DNA of 64,000 bases from Amyelois transitella (GCF_032362555.1 NC_083527.1:6572001-6636000), one strand, 5' to 3'; counted from the first letter of the stretch, positions 10,411 to 21,202 are shown. The notes: generated by a model not told the origin, from the sequence alone. Numbers and translations are program-made.

Positions 10411-10808
10411 GCGATTCCCACGAGACGCTAGGGAAAAATTTTGTCCGCCCCAGCAGAGCCCCGCATGCCAGGGTAAGGCTAGCCATTACCTGGGGGTCGC
10501 CCAACCCCATGGCGGAAGTGGCACGCTCGAGACTAGGCTCGCCCCTAGCCATGCATCCATCGGCGCGGCAGACCTTAGATTGGCAGGGATTTACATTAAA
10601 GAGGAATCCCAAGTCTATCCCTTAGTCGGCTCTTACGACATCCGTGGGAAAGAGATGGAGTGGTCCTATTCTTTTGTAATGGTGCCGGGAACCACACGGC
10701 CAACTTTAACTTATTACATTTTTAACGTTAAACTCAGCGAAGGGTTAAGTGAGTACATTATGTACATAAATAACGTCTTTCACGTTCCATTATAGCTACT
10801 ATTTATAA

Positions 10809-11060
10809 ATCTATACTAATATTATAAAGCTGAAGAGTTTGTTTGTTTGAACGCGCTAATCTGAGGAACTACTGGTTCGAATTGAAAAATACTTTTTGCG
10901 TTGAATAGACCATTTATCGAGGAAGGCTTTAGGCTATATAACATCACGCTGCAATTATAAGGAGCAAAGAAATAATAGAATATGTGAAAAAAACGGGGAA
11001 AATTATTCATCCTTAGGCTTCAATGATGCTCAAAATAACTATTCCACGCGGGCAAATCTA
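10809..11060 (-). repeat. LINE-tail repeat, GTGCCCGCGACTTCGTCCGC family
   Basis: Dispersed ~260-bp repeat that on its sense strand starts near CTAGCTGTGCCCGCGACTTC and ends TATAATATTAGTATAGAT. Form and 5' truncation suggest the 3' end of a non-LTR element; the parent is not in this window. Confidence 0.75.
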
Positions 11061-11065
11061 GTCTT

Positions 11066-11620
11066 ATATATAAAATTCTCGTGACACAATGTTCGTTCCT
11101 GTACTCCTCCGAAACGGCTTGACCCGACTCTCATGAAATTTTGTGAACATATTGAGTCTCTTGAGGTCTTCTTGCCATCATCATCTTGAGGTCTGAGAAT
11201 CGGTCAACATCTTTTTTTCGTACCCCTTAGTGATAAGGGTTGTCCACACTTAAAAAATATTTATATGGCAAAATAACGTTTGCCGGGACAGCCAGTAATC
11301 TTCTATAATATAAAAAATTAATCGCAAAATGTGGTGGTAAGCGTATATAATTCAATAACGCCTGAAACAATTTTGCATATTTTTTTTTAATGTTCGTTAG
11401 TATTTAAGGATGGTCTATGTATACGACGAGAAAAATTCGAATAATTGCCGGAAGAACCCTAAAACCAGACCTTTATTTTCCCCATACAAACGTTTTCTAA
11501 CTAAAACGTAGAGTTAATTTGAGCTGTATTGCTTTTGTATAAAGTCCACGGTTTTGCGCCGATTAAAAACTAGGTAAGTAGTTTTTGACAGAACGAAGTC
11601 TGTCGGGTCCGCTGGTACAT
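11066..11620 (+). repeat. Dispersed repeat, AATTCTCGTGACACAATGTT family
   Basis: Starts with a motif found inverted at 47884-48026, which shows it is dispersed; ends with GTCTGTCGGGTCCGCTGGTA. Probably a degenerate non-LTR 3' end; no coding frame. Confidence 0.5.
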
Positions 11621-11727
11621 GTATATTAAACGAGTCACCGAGCGACTGACGGGATCATTGTAACATGATTCGAAACGTCCGAGATAAAATAAAGGTACGT
11701 TACGTGCGCGTTTAATACATAGGTACA

Positions 11728-11853
11728 TACATACACAAAATCACGCCTCTTTCCCGGAGGCGTAGGCAGAAACTACATCTTTCCACTTGCCACGATCTCT
11801 GCATACATCTTTCGCTTTATCCATATTTATAACTCTCTTCATGCAAGCTCGGC
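11728..11853 (-). mobile_element. RTE LINE 3' fragment
   Basis: About 125 bp of the RTE C-terminus and tail, diverged at several sites. A second, more decayed piece follows at about 11893-11965. Confidence 0.75.
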
Positions 11854-12022
11854 GCGTTTAATTTCTGCATTATTTATTATTAGAATAAATAAGTCTTTTT
11901 CCTAGAGGGGTAGGCAGGGGACTACATCAATCTTGCCATGATTCCTGCATAGTTCTTTTGTTTTATACTTTCACCAATCTAATCTGGGTAGAGTATGTAC
12001 GTATTAAGCATTTTTCTTTATC

Positions 12023-12279
12023 ATACATACATACATAGAATCTATATCCCTTGCAGGGTAGGCATAGCCAACAGTCTTAAAAAGACTGATAGGCCACGTT
12101 CAGCTGTTTGTCTTTAAGATAGAATTGAGTATCAAATGGTGACAGGTTGCTAGCCTGCGGCCTAAAAGAAGAAACCCAAGTTTATAAGCATATCCCTTAG
12201 ACGCCTTTTACGACATCCATGGGTAAGAGATGAAGTGGTCCTATTCTTTTTTTATATTGGTGCTAGGCACCACACGGCA
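12023..12279 (-). mobile_element. nRTE element with TSD
   Basis: Full length, flanked on both sides by CATTTTTCTTTAT (13 bp). Confidence 0.9.
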
Positions 12280-12518
12280 TTTTTCTTTATAATTGCGACA
12301 AAACACACTGCGCGCCATATAAATGTTTAATTAATGAGATTTATATTGCTCAAATTATGTAAGCATGTACTATAGTAGAACCGCCTAAATGAGTCCTCGC
12401 CCGCGGAGTACAGGGGCGCGGGGGTATGACGACGAAGGGGAACGAAAGAGGTGCGGGCGGCGGTCGAGCGTAGCGTGTAATACAAGGGGCGAAATGTTAC
12501 TGGACATTTCTTGAGATA

Positions 12519-14655
12519 TGTGACGTCATAGTGGTTAGCGGCAAACAGGTGAAGATTTTTATTAAAAAAATAATAATGGCTATACAAAATTTGAATGAAA
12601 CAACTGTAAACTATACAACGTGTTCCTTTTGTTATCCCATAACTCCATGGTATCAACGAGACCACGTACATGAATTAAATAGCATAAGCATTTTTCGATT
12701 ATTGTTATTTTCAAATTTTTATTTTTCATACAAAACAATTCGATAAAAATGTGATTTTATGATATATAGGTATGATATGTAGGTAAAAAAAAGGTAATAA
12801 AGTTATGTATGTAATATTTATTTATGCAAAATTTATCAAAATTATAAATCAATCACTTATGTCCATAATATCACTATCACTGGAACTTGATTCTTCACTT
12901 TCACAACAGCCATCATCAGAATCATCAGAATCGTCTTGCACATTAATAATAAAATCAACAACTTCATCTAGGACTCCATCATGTTTGCAATATTCGTCTT
13001 CGATTTTAATCACGTGTTTAACACAATTCTCCCATTTCTCTTTGGGATATTCAGCAAATAATCTCTCTAATATTTCTTTTTTCTGGTCCAAATTAGAGTC
13101 GATACTTTTTTGTGCTAATTGTCCTTTGATATCACCCCAGACCAACTCAATTGGGTTCAGGTCTGGGTGATATGGAGGCAAACGCAATACTTCGTGTCCG
13201 TTTCTTTTCAATACCTCGTCAATTTTGTAAATATCTTCTGTGAAATTACTTTTAATTAATTTATATAAGTCATCCTTTCTAAGTTTTTCATCAAAAGGCA
13301 CGTTATGTCGTCGTAGCCATTCTTGCATAGTTGGCTTGGTAGAAGCCATAGTTGGCTTTTTCTCTTCTCGAACCGAATGATAAGCTGCGTTGTCCATTAC
13401 TATGACAGAATTTTGCGGTATATTAGGCATGAGCTTTTCATTTATCCATTTACTGAAATTTGCGAAATTCATAGAATCGTGATAATCACCTGTTTTACAT
13501 TTGGATTTGAATATCACAAGGGCTCCGTCTACAAATCCAATTTGACCTCCACAATGTACGATGATCAAACGGTCCCCTTTACCAATATGAGATAGAACGC
13601 CAAGTTCATCCTTTGATTGCCAACATTTTGAAACGTTATGAGACGCGTTTACATAAGTTTCGTCAAGGTATAAAATATGTCTTCCTTCTCTACGATATTT
13701 TTTAATAGTATTTAGGTATTTCCACCTCCACGATGTGATATTTGGCTGTTCGATAAGGAGTTTCCTTTTAGATCCGCATTTCTTAAATTTAAAACCTAGA
13801 TCATGTAATAATAGCCTTAAATATTCCCTGCCGCAGTGTAATATATTCTCTTCTCTAAGTACAGCGTTCAAAGTTTTCAGAGTAGGTATTTTTTTGAAAA
13901 TTGTGTAAAACTGAGTGACTTTTCTTCTTACCACTCCTTTTGTGAAATCGTCTATTTCCACTCTTTTTCTACGAACCTGTTTTGGTTTTCTCGGTGATTT
14001 AAATCTCTCGTTGTCATTTAATGCTTTCCCTTGTTGTACAATTCTAGATACAGTCTTTTCTGATAGTCCAGTAACTTCTGCTACAGTTTTATTTAAAGGT
14101 ATATCTTGTTTATATTCATCAGAATTTGGGTCGAGTTTCTTTTTTCTAAAATATTCATATACGTTAAACGCCATTTGTTTGCACTGACTATTAATTCTAT
14201 GTCCGAAAATATTTCGACTCATCTTGAGAATGTAATCTCATGTATAATTTTCACAAGGCGTATAGTACCTGTTATGGGTTACAAAATCAACGATACATAA
14301 TTTTATAATAGACACACAAAGATTAAAAGGTTGAGAATGATTTAGAAGATGGACGATTTACGAATTACCATAATTTCCTTGGATATTATCGCCGTGTCGT
14401 GAGGTTTTGAATTGACAGGAGGTGTGGTGTATGTTGAATGTAAAAAATTTAGGATAGTGATTCCTAAAAACAATTTTTATACTATAGCCCAAGACTTCAG
14501 AAAGGGACCATTTGAAAATGGGACAGGTTGTGAAAATGGGACAGCTTGTGCTACACATTGATGATAGTTTTTCATTGTTTTTAAAACAAACATAAAACTA
14601 ATACAGTTAATACGTTTCCGAGTTAACCGGCGAGAGACAGGCATATGACGTCACA
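12519..14655 (-). mobile_element. Possible DNA transposon around the IS630/Tc1-mariner-type transposase
   Basis: TGTGACGTCATA (12519-12530) and its reverse complement (14644-14655) flank the transposase gene, about 320 and 430 bp from its ends. Eight of the 12 bases are a palindromic core, so the pair could be chance; no longer terminal inverted repeat or clear TA duplication was found by eye. The left flank 12380-12480 is unusually GC-rich. Confidence 0.35.
12849..14222 (-). CDS. IS630/Tc1-mariner superfamily transposase with ~DD81E spacing (Sailor-like)
   Basis: 457 residues, one open frame. The N-terminus (to ~90) has a helix-turn-helix look (VAEVTGLSEKTVSRIVQ) and a basic stretch. The DDE core has Asp187 in LYLDETYVN, Asp277 in VIVMDNAAYHS and Glu359 in HPDLNPIELVWGDIK. 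The NPIE motif and two Asp are standard for the superfamily, but 81 residues separate the second Asp from Glu where Tc1/mariner usually have about 34. A family with this spacing (DD82E, called Sailor) has been described, and this protein probably belongs to it. The C-terminus is a Ser/Asp/Glu-rich acidic tail. The frame is intact, so it is either recently active or kept as a host gene. Confidence 0.85.
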   Translation of the reverse strand: MSRNIFGHRINSQCKQMAFNVYEYFRKKKLDPNSDEYKQDIPLNKTVAEVTGLSEKTVSRIVQQGKALNDNERFKSPRKPKQVRRKRVEIDDFTKGVVRRKVTQFYTIFKKIPTLKTLNAVLREENILHCGREYLRLLLHDLGFKFKKCGSKRKLLIEQPNITSWRWKYLNTIKKYRREGRHILYLDETYVNASHNVSKCWQSKDELGVLSHIGKGDRLIIVHCGGQIGFVDGALVIFKSKCKTGDYHDSMNFANFSKWINEKLMPNIPQNSVIVMDNAAYHSVREEKKPTMASTKPTMQEWLRRHNVPFDEKLRKDDLYKLIKSNFTEDIYKIDEVLKRNGHEVLRLPPYHPDLNPIELVWGDIKGQLAQKSIDSNLDQKKEILERLFAEYPKEKWENCVKHVIKIEDEYCKHDGVLDEVVDFIINVQDDSDDSDDGCCESEESSSSDSDIMDISD

Positions 14656-14740
14656 GCGGCAAATGATTTTATTGGGTAACCCTAATTGTGATTAATTGGC
14701 TGCGTAAAGATTAGACCGCCGCCGTAGTTTTGCGATTCTA

Positions 14741-14991
14741 CACATATGATCACGCCTATATCCCTAGCGGGGTAGACAGAGCCAGCAGTCTTGTAAAGAC
14801 TGATAGGCCACGCTCAGCTGTTTGGCTTAGTGATAGAATTGAGATTCAAATAGTGACAGGTTGCTAGCCCATCGCCTAAAAGAGGAATTCCAAGTTTATA
14901 AGCCTATCCCTTAGTCGCCTTTTACGACATCCGTGGGAAAGAGATGGAGTGGTCCTATTTTTTTTGTAACGGTGCCGGGAACCACACGGCA
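14741..14991 (-). mobile_element. nRTE element, full length
   Basis: Complete copy just right of the transposase region; no TSD seen. A 3' half in plus orientation follows at 15028-15126, with scraps at 15405-15500 and 15605-15645. Confidence 0.8.
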
Positions 14992-15657
14992 CACTATAGA
15001 TTATCCTTCACACATGATCCTGCGATAAGTTGGAGTAGCAAACTGTCACTATATGAATTACAATTCCATCATTATGCCATACAGCTGAACGTGGCCTTTC
15101 AGTCTCTTCTAGACTGTTGGCTCTGACTTCCAAGAACATGTGGCATAATGTAAATGTTAATTTGAAACTCACGAAACAAGTGAAACTCACTCGACCGAAG
15201 TATTCATCCACATGACAGATTACTACGCAAAGATTACTGTCAAGGATTACCAGTTTCCAATCGGGCTGTAATCATGTGACATTAACTGTGTGTCTGTCTG
15301 GTATTGTACTGAGGTTTGCTGCAATACGCGATTACGAGTATCTTTAAACAACGCAAATGAATCTGTACTGACGTAGGAAGAATAAGTAGGTAGTTATATT
15401 TGCTTAAGGAATAGGCTTAGAAACTTGGGATTTCTTTTATAGGATATAGGCTCGCAACCTCTCACTATTTTAATGACAGTTCTATCATTGTGATCTAGGG
15501 TGCACTAAGGGAGGATTTCCCGAAAATTCCCGCGGGAACAGGAATTATGGTGACTTTTCGTTTAACACGGGCGTCTAGGCCTCTAGTCCAATATGCACCC
15601 AATAATCTTACCCCGCAAGGGATTTAGACGTAATTATATGAATGTACTCATGTATCA

Positions 15658-15948
15658 ACTAGCTGTGCCCGCAACTTCGTCCGCGTGGAATAGTTATTTT
15701 GGGCAACATTGAAGCTCTTAAGAAAGTATAATTTACCCTGTTTTTTAAGAAAATATTCAAAATATTTAGGAAGCGAGTATCATGATTCATAGCACATTTG
15801 CCATTATTTCTTCGCTCCCAATAGTTGCAGCGTGATGTTATATAGCTTAAAGCCTTCCTCGGTAAATTTTTCAATTCGAACCAGTAGTTCTGGAGATTAG
15901 TGCGTTCAAACAAACAAACTCTTCACCTTTATAATTTTAGTATAGATC
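15658..15948 (+). repeat. LINE-tail repeat, GTGCCCGCGACTTCGTCCGC family
   Basis: Same family as 10809-11060, opposite orientation, with a small internal extension. Confidence 0.75.
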
Positions 15949-16190
15949 CTAAGCTAAGAATTGCAAACTGCAGACCTGAGAAATCGATTGTTCAGATAGT
16001 TTTGTACAGTTTTCGCTGACCTAAATTGGGGCGTGCCAAATGAAACTGGCTTCTTGGTATTTTGCGGGAAATTATGTGAATTTTATTATGCTAACAGTAT
16101 GTTAAGCATAGTTATTTAAATCCGATATAGGCTTATAGAGTTTATAGAATTACAGATTTAAACCATAGAAGTATTCCCTTTACTGTATTA

Positions 16191-16350
16191 TACATACATA
16201 TAACTATGTCTATATTCCTTGTGAAGACACCCGATTGGCCACGTTCAGGTGTTTGGATTAATGAAGGAATTGAGATTCAAATAGTGATAGGTTGCTAAGC
16301 CCATCGCTTAAAAGAATAATCCCAAGTTTATAAGCCTATCCCTTAGTACC
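16191..16350 (-). mobile_element. nRTE 3' part, diverged
   Basis: Matches the 3' half with deletions. Confidence 0.65.
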
Positions 16351-16582
16351 TTACCTATACCTTAGTTTACTATTTCTGTCACGTATACTCTTGAACACTA
16401 CAAGAAGATAGGAATACTTATCTAGTTTTAAAAACACGCGTAATAGTGTACAATAAAATGCTTCATCTATTTCTATAAAATATTGACTGACTAACTGACT
16501 AACTGTCTGACAATAAACGAATAGCCAGGTTTCATGTGGTCTAGATATAATACATAAAAAAGATTTACCGGAATAGCGTGGG

Positions 16583-16647
16583 AAGGAAAATTAACGGGAT
16601 TTTACCATTCACCCTGAGTAAATGGTAAAATCCCGTTAATTTTCCTT
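16583..16647. repeat. Perfect 27-bp inverted repeat with 11-base loop
   Basis: Arms 16583-16609 and 16621-16647 (AACGGGATTTTACCATT inside) pair without mismatch. No gene in 16365-16870; the arms are the only clear structure there. Confidence 0.85.
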
Positions 16648-16874
16648 ACTCTAGTTTCTAATTCGAAAACGAACAACATAACAAAAAATAAAACATAAAT
16701 TTAATTAGAAATTGTTACCACGTTATGCAAAATGCATTGATTTGGCACTCAATCTATAAGCAATAGTATAAAAAATACGGCAGCCATTTGTATTATTAAA
16801 AATGACGTAAATTAATCTTGGCATGACACCAAAGATCGACTAATAAATGCTAATAATAAAAATAAAAATAAAAA

Positions 16875-19038
16875 TTTGAAGATTTAGAGGAAATGAGCGA
16901 TATTGAAGATGGATGGAAGGAATTTAAAGAAAGAATTGTGAAAGTAGCTGTTGAAGTGTGTGGTGTAAGTAGAAGAAGGAAAGGAAAAAATCACAAAAAT
17001 GCGTGGATGAGTAAAGATGTGCAAGAACTTGTGCGATTAAAGAAGAAAGCATGGCTGGATTTGTTAGCAGCAAAAGCTAACTTAAGAATGCAAGAGGTTA
17101 TAGATGAAGATGTGAATGAAGCACGTAAGGAATATAAGAAAATGAAAGATTTGGTTAAGAAAGCTGTGATTAGAAAGAAAGAAGAGTATAAAGAGGATTT
17201 TGATAAAAGGCTATCAGAAGACTTTCAGTCAAATCTGAAAGTATTCTGGAAATCCGTAAGGTCAGCCCGAGGAAATACTATAACCAGAGAGCTGACTAGG
17301 ATCAGATGCCAGGATGGTAGCGTTGTGAAAGGAGAAGAATGTGTACTAAAGATATGGAAGGACTATTTTGAAAGTTTATTTGAAAAAAAGGAAGGAAATA
17401 AGAAAGATTTCTGCTATAGCGAAGAAAAAGAGAATGAGATGGAAGGCGAAATTGAAATGTTCGAAATTGTGGAAGCACTTAAGAGTATGAAAGCGGGAAA
17501 GGCTGCTGGGTGTGATAGAGTGTCGGTCGAGATGCTTAAAGCAGGAAAAGGCGTAGTAGCTAGTCAGTTGTACTGCCTTTTCAATTTGTGTTGGAGAAGC
17601 GGCCGAGTACCAAAAGATTGGTGTAAGGCTGTTATCGTGCCACTTTACAAAGGAAAAGGGTCACAGCTGGACTGCAAAAATTATCGTGGTATAAGCCTGC
17701 TTAGCGTCGTCGGCAAATTGTATGCTAAGGTATTGATTAATAGAGTCAGGAATGAAACTGATGACAAAATATGGGATGCTCAAGCGGGATTTCGAAAGGG
17801 AATGGGATGTACTGATCAGGTCTTTTCCTTGCGGTGCATAGCCGAAAAGTTTTTGGCCAAGAGTCAAAAAGTCTATTGCACATTCGTAGATCTGGAAAAG
17901 GCCTATGACAGAGTTGAGAGGAATGAATTGTGGTCAGCACTTTCTATGCATGGGGTGAGCAGTCTCTTAATACGAGCACTGAAATCCTTATATGAGGATT
18001 CGAGTGCTTGTGTCAGGATAAACGGAGCGCACACTGAGTGGTTTAAGATTGAGAAAGGCGTTAGGCAAGGATGTGTTGCGTCACCGTGGCTGTTCAACCT
18101 ATTTATGGATAGCTGTTTGACAGATTTGAAAGAGTCTAAAAGTGGATTAAGGATGAATGAGTTACTCGTCAAATGTCTGCTCTATGCCGACGATCAGGTT
18201 ATACTGGCGTCATCAGCGGAGGAGTTACAGGAGATGGTAAACTGTATGCATGAAGCTTTAAAAGAGAAAGGAATGAAAGTGAACGTAAGTAAAACTAAAA
18301 CACTGGTTTTTGAAATGGAGAAAGAAATGACAGCATGTAATATTTTGATTGGAGGAGAAAAAGTGGAGCAAGTGAAAGAGTTTGTATATCTAGGATCAAA
18401 GTTTACATCAGATGGCAAGTATGATAGTGATATTGAAAGGAGAGTGAACGCGGGGAACATGGTGAATGGAGCTTTGCATGCCTTTATGAGCAGTCAGAAA
18501 CTATCCAAAAAGGCTCGACTGGCTGTGCACAGGGGCGTGTTGGTCCCGACATTAATGTATGGGAGTGAAAGTTGGGTATGGCAAAAGAAGCATGAAAGCA
18601 GAATAAATGCAGTGGAAATGAGAGCGTTAAGGAGTATGATGGGTGTGAAATTGAGTGACAGGATAAGGAACAGCGTGATAAGGGAATGTTGTGATGTGAA
18701 AGAAGATGTAGTTACAGGAATAGAAAAGGGTATGTTAAGATGGTTCGGTGATGTGGAGAGGATGAATGAAAGCAGGTTGACTAAGCAGATATACAAGGAG
18801 AGTGTGGAGGGAAAGGTCGGAGTGGGAAGACCTAGACGAACGTATCTTGATCAAATTAAGGACGTCCTGGTAAAGGGTCAGGTCAAAAGTACCCGAAACC
18901 GCCGAGCTTGTATGAAGAGAGTTATGAATGTGGACGAAGCGAAAGAAGTATGCAGAGATCGTGGCAAGTGGAAAGAGGTAGTCTCTGCCTACCCCTCCGG
19001 GAAAGAGGCGTGATTTTATGTATGTATGTATGTATGTA
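16875..19038 (+). mobile_element. RTE LINE copy 2, 5'-truncated
   Basis: Starts inside the linker region and ends with GCGTGATTTTATG and a (TATG)n tail. A stretch like TAATAATAAAAAT lies on both sides (about 16850 and 19038), a probable TSD. Confidence 0.85.
16893..19013 (+). CDS. RTE LINE copy 2: reverse transcriptase polyprotein fragment
   Basis: 706 codons from an internal Met (SDIEDGWKEF) to the natural end. Lacks the endonuclease through 5' truncation. The reverse transcriptase block is complete with YADDQV. Private differences from the other copies are few (GDVERMN instead of GHVERMN), so it inserted recently. Confidence 0.88.
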   Translation: MSDIEDGWKEFKERIVKVAVEVCGVSRRRKGKNHKNAWMSKDVQELVRLKKKAWLDLLAAKANLRMQEVIDEDVNEARKEYKKMKDLVKKAVIRKKEEYKEDFDKRLSEDFQSNLKVFWKSVRSARGNTITRELTRIRCQDGSVVKGEECVLKIWKDYFESLFEKKEGNKKDFCYSEEKENEMEGEIEMFEIVEALKSMKAGKAAGCDRVSVEMLKAGKGVVASQLYCLFNLCWRSGRVPKDWCKAVIVPLYKGKGSQLDCKNYRGISLLSVVGKLYAKVLINRVRNETDDKIWDAQAGFRKGMGCTDQVFSLRCIAEKFLAKSQKVYCTFVDLEKAYDRVERNELWSALSMHGVSSLLIRALKSLYEDSSACVRINGAHTEWFKIEKGVRQGCVASPWLFNLFMDSCLTDLKESKSGLRMNELLVKCLLYADDQVILASSAEELQEMVNCMHEALKEKGMKVNVSKTKTLVFEMEKEMTACNILIGGEKVEQVKEFVYLGSKFTSDGKYDSDIERRVNAGNMVNGALHAFMSSQKLSKKARLAVHRGVLVPTLMYGSESWVWQKKHESRINAVEMRALRSMMGVKLSDRIRNSVIRECCDVKEDVVTGIEKGMLRWFGDVERMNESRLTKQIYKESVEGKVGVGRPRRTYLDQIKDVLVKGQVKSTRNRRACMKRVMNVDEAKEVCRDRGKWKEVVSAYPSGKEA

Positions 19039-19164
19039 ATAATAAAAATTAAGACTAGCTATACCCCGCGGCTTGATTTCCGGTTCTCGTTTTTGGAATG
19101 TGCAAGGCGACTTCATAAGCGTAAATATTTTTCCAAATCATCTTAATATATAGAGAGCAATGAT

Positions 19165-19250
19165 TGACAGCTAAACGTGGCCGTTCGGTGTTTTCGAGAC
19201 TGTTGGCTCCGTCTACCCCGCAAGGGATATTGACGTGATTGTATGTATAA
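19165..19250 (+). mobile_element. nRTE 3' fragment
   Basis: GCTAAACGTGGCC to GATATTGACGTGATTGTATG. Confidence 0.7.
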
Positions 19251-19316
19251 ATAGGCAAATTTCAGCCTCTAGGAGTCAGTCTTGTTTACATTCTCTACAC
19301 TACGGAAAATAGGCCG

Positions 19317-19450
19317 GGGAATACTTTTATGATCATGATCCCGGACTGGGTGACCTCCGCAACCTTTGCGGCCAGGGGAAGCTAATCCATATTGAATCAT
19401 GGTATGTCAGTGTAAAATATCTGGTGAACTAGGAACAAATGAGTTATTAC
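19317..19450 (+). repeat. Dispersed repeat with CTCCGCAACCTTTGCAGGGG motif
   Basis: One of several pieces (also near 21490-21665, 47165-47275, 53785-53935, 61655-61880) sharing ACCATGGATCCTGGATTGGG and CCGCAACCTTTGC. Noncoding; parent element not identified. Confidence 0.5.
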
Positions 19451-19499
19451 GGTCTGATCACCCAACGGATTCACTCTTCAGTATTATTAGTTTTGTCCG

Positions 19500-19716
19500 A
19501 TCTTGCCTAGACGAACGTATATTGATCAAATTAACGACGTCCTGACAAAAAGTCTGGTCAAGAGTACCCGAAACCGCCGAGCTTGCATGAAGAGAGTTAT
19601 GAATGTGGATGAAGCGAAGGAAATAAGTATGCAGAGATCGTGGCGAGTGGAAAGAAGTAGTCTCTGCCTACCCCTCCGGGAAAAAGGCGTGATTTTATGT
19701 ATGTATGTATGTATTC
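19500..19716 (+). mobile_element. RTE LINE 3' fragment
   Basis: About 215 bp of RTE C-terminal coding sequence with a (TATG)n tail; an inverted decayed RTE piece lies just beyond at 19785-19862. Confidence 0.8.
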
Positions 19717-20496
19717 CGGTCTGATCTACAAAATTTGATACCCGAGTGGATACGTTTTATTTAAATTACTAGCCGTCCCGGTTTCGGGTACTCTTGACCT
19801 GAGCCTTTACCACGACGTCCTTTATTTGATCCAGATACGTTCGTCTAGGCCTTTCCACTTAGACCGAAATAACCCGAAAATACCTAATATTGTTCTACTC
19901 ATCACGTTTGTCATACACGCTAACCTCTCTACTAAGTATTGTGTCTTCATTAGACACATCTTAATTCAAACAATACAACAAATACATACGACTTAGTGAT
20001 CTAAGCAAGCATGATGTCACCTACAACTTAATTGCTGCCCTCGCCTTGAGAGAAAAATATAATTTGTACAGAAGTCATAACTCATAAAGTGTGCTTTGTC
20101 AGGAAAAATCCCGACTAATATTATAAATTCGAGAGTATGTTTGTTTATTTGTTTGTTACCTCTTCCCCCGCTATCTTCTGTATACTGTACTGTATATGTA
20201 TACATAGCTATATATATATATATATATATTCTGGAGAAGGAAAAAGGGTTTAGGGAGTACCTTTCATCCCGGTTATATCGTTCCCGTGGGATTTGTGATT
20301 AACCGGTATTATTTGGTAGGTGGCGCTTTAAAAAATAAACACGTATGACGCCTCTTTCCCCGCACAGGAGAAATACTACTTTTCACCTGCCACAACCCCT
20401 GGATTTTGTTTCATTTAAATTCATCAATCTTTAAGTACCTCCCTGATTTGCTCAACATTCTTTCGCGTGAAAATGTCGCGTAAAAAAGACTACATA

Positions 20497-20615
20497 CTTA
20501 AAGTCACGTAAATATCCCTTGCCGGGTAGACAGAGCCAATGTTCTTGCAAATACTGATACGCCACGTTCAGCTGTTTAGCTTAATGATAGAATTGAGATT
20601 TATATAGTGACAAAC
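20497..20615 (-). mobile_element. nRTE 3' half
   Basis: Diverged 3' half ending in TTATATAGTGACA; no gene in 19720-20945 otherwise. Confidence 0.65.
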
Positions 20616-20948
20616 AGTTTACTAAGAGATTTAATCGAGGATTGATGCTTCAGATAATCAGATGGCATGTATCTGCTCGAGAGCATATGTTATGTAAGTG
20701 ATATTACATGCCAAGTTTCATCTGGCAAGTGCAAGAAAGCGAATTTTCTGAAATCCTAGGGGAACAGGAAAAATTGGTTTTGTGTGTGGGATGGCACCAC
20801 AGAGGCTATAAAATCATATATAGTGTAACTAGACCATCCATTAGCGCGCCAACTAAGAGTACCTAAATAAACCAGTTTTCGATTGAGACCACCAGCAGTT
20901 AAGTACTGTTAAAAAGTATGAATTACATAACTGATTATATTTTTTAAT

Positions 20949-21202
20949 TGCAGGTTGACTAAGCAGATATACAAGGAGAGTGTTTAGGGAAAGGTCGGAG
21001 TGAGAAGGCCTATACGAACGTATCTTGATCAAACTAAGGACGTCCTGGTAAAGGGTCAGATCAAAAGTACCCGAAACCGCCGAGCATGCATGAAGAGAGT
21101 TATGAATGTGGATGAAGCAAAGAAAGTATGCAGAGATCGTGGCAAGTGGAAAAATGTAGTCTCTGCCTACCCCATCGAAAGAGGCGTGATTTTATGTATT
21201 TT
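20949..21202 (+). mobile_element. RTE LINE 3' fragment
   Basis: About 250 bp of RTE C-terminal coding sequence, starting at the RLTKQIY region, with an in-frame stop and a degraded tail. Confidence 0.8.

Larger units (their letters stand above)
2973..10700 (-). mobile_element. Full-length RTE-clade LINE (copy 1), split by a copia element
   Basis: The repeat CAACTTTAAC stands at 2963-2972 and again at 10701-10710 (12 bp if the ambiguous GC is counted), a TSD that spans the whole structure. On the minus strand the element starts at 10700 with GCCGTGTGG, the same start as the ~260-bp nRTE repeats, runs through a GC-rich leader to the endonuclease (ATG 10410), is broken at 9145 by a copia LTR, and resumes at about 5075 for the reverse transcriptase part down to the tail at ~2973-2985. 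Removing the copia part and the duplicated ~250 bp leaves about 3.4 kb, the usual size for RTE elements, which also share the very short 3' UTR and simple-repeat tail seen here. Confidence 0.85.

Noticed and set aside
10095..10795. Overlapping plus-strand frames of 77-176 codons
   Set aside because: They lie antisense to the GC-rich RTE leader and endonuclease start and are compositional shadows.
12327..12671. 114-codon minus frame left of the transposase
   Set aside because: Crosses a GC-rich noncoding flank, no recognisable domain, start and codon use unconvincing.
12519..14655. Confident terminal inverted repeats for the transposase element
   Set aside because: Only a 12-bp pair built around the palindrome TGACGTCA was found, so it is reported at low confidence and not as established ends.
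17661..18796. Several antisense frames of 60-100 codons across the RTE copies (also at 3537-4336 and 34546-35931)
   Set aside because: They repeat identically in each LINE copy, antisense to the reverse transcriptase, and have no features of their own.
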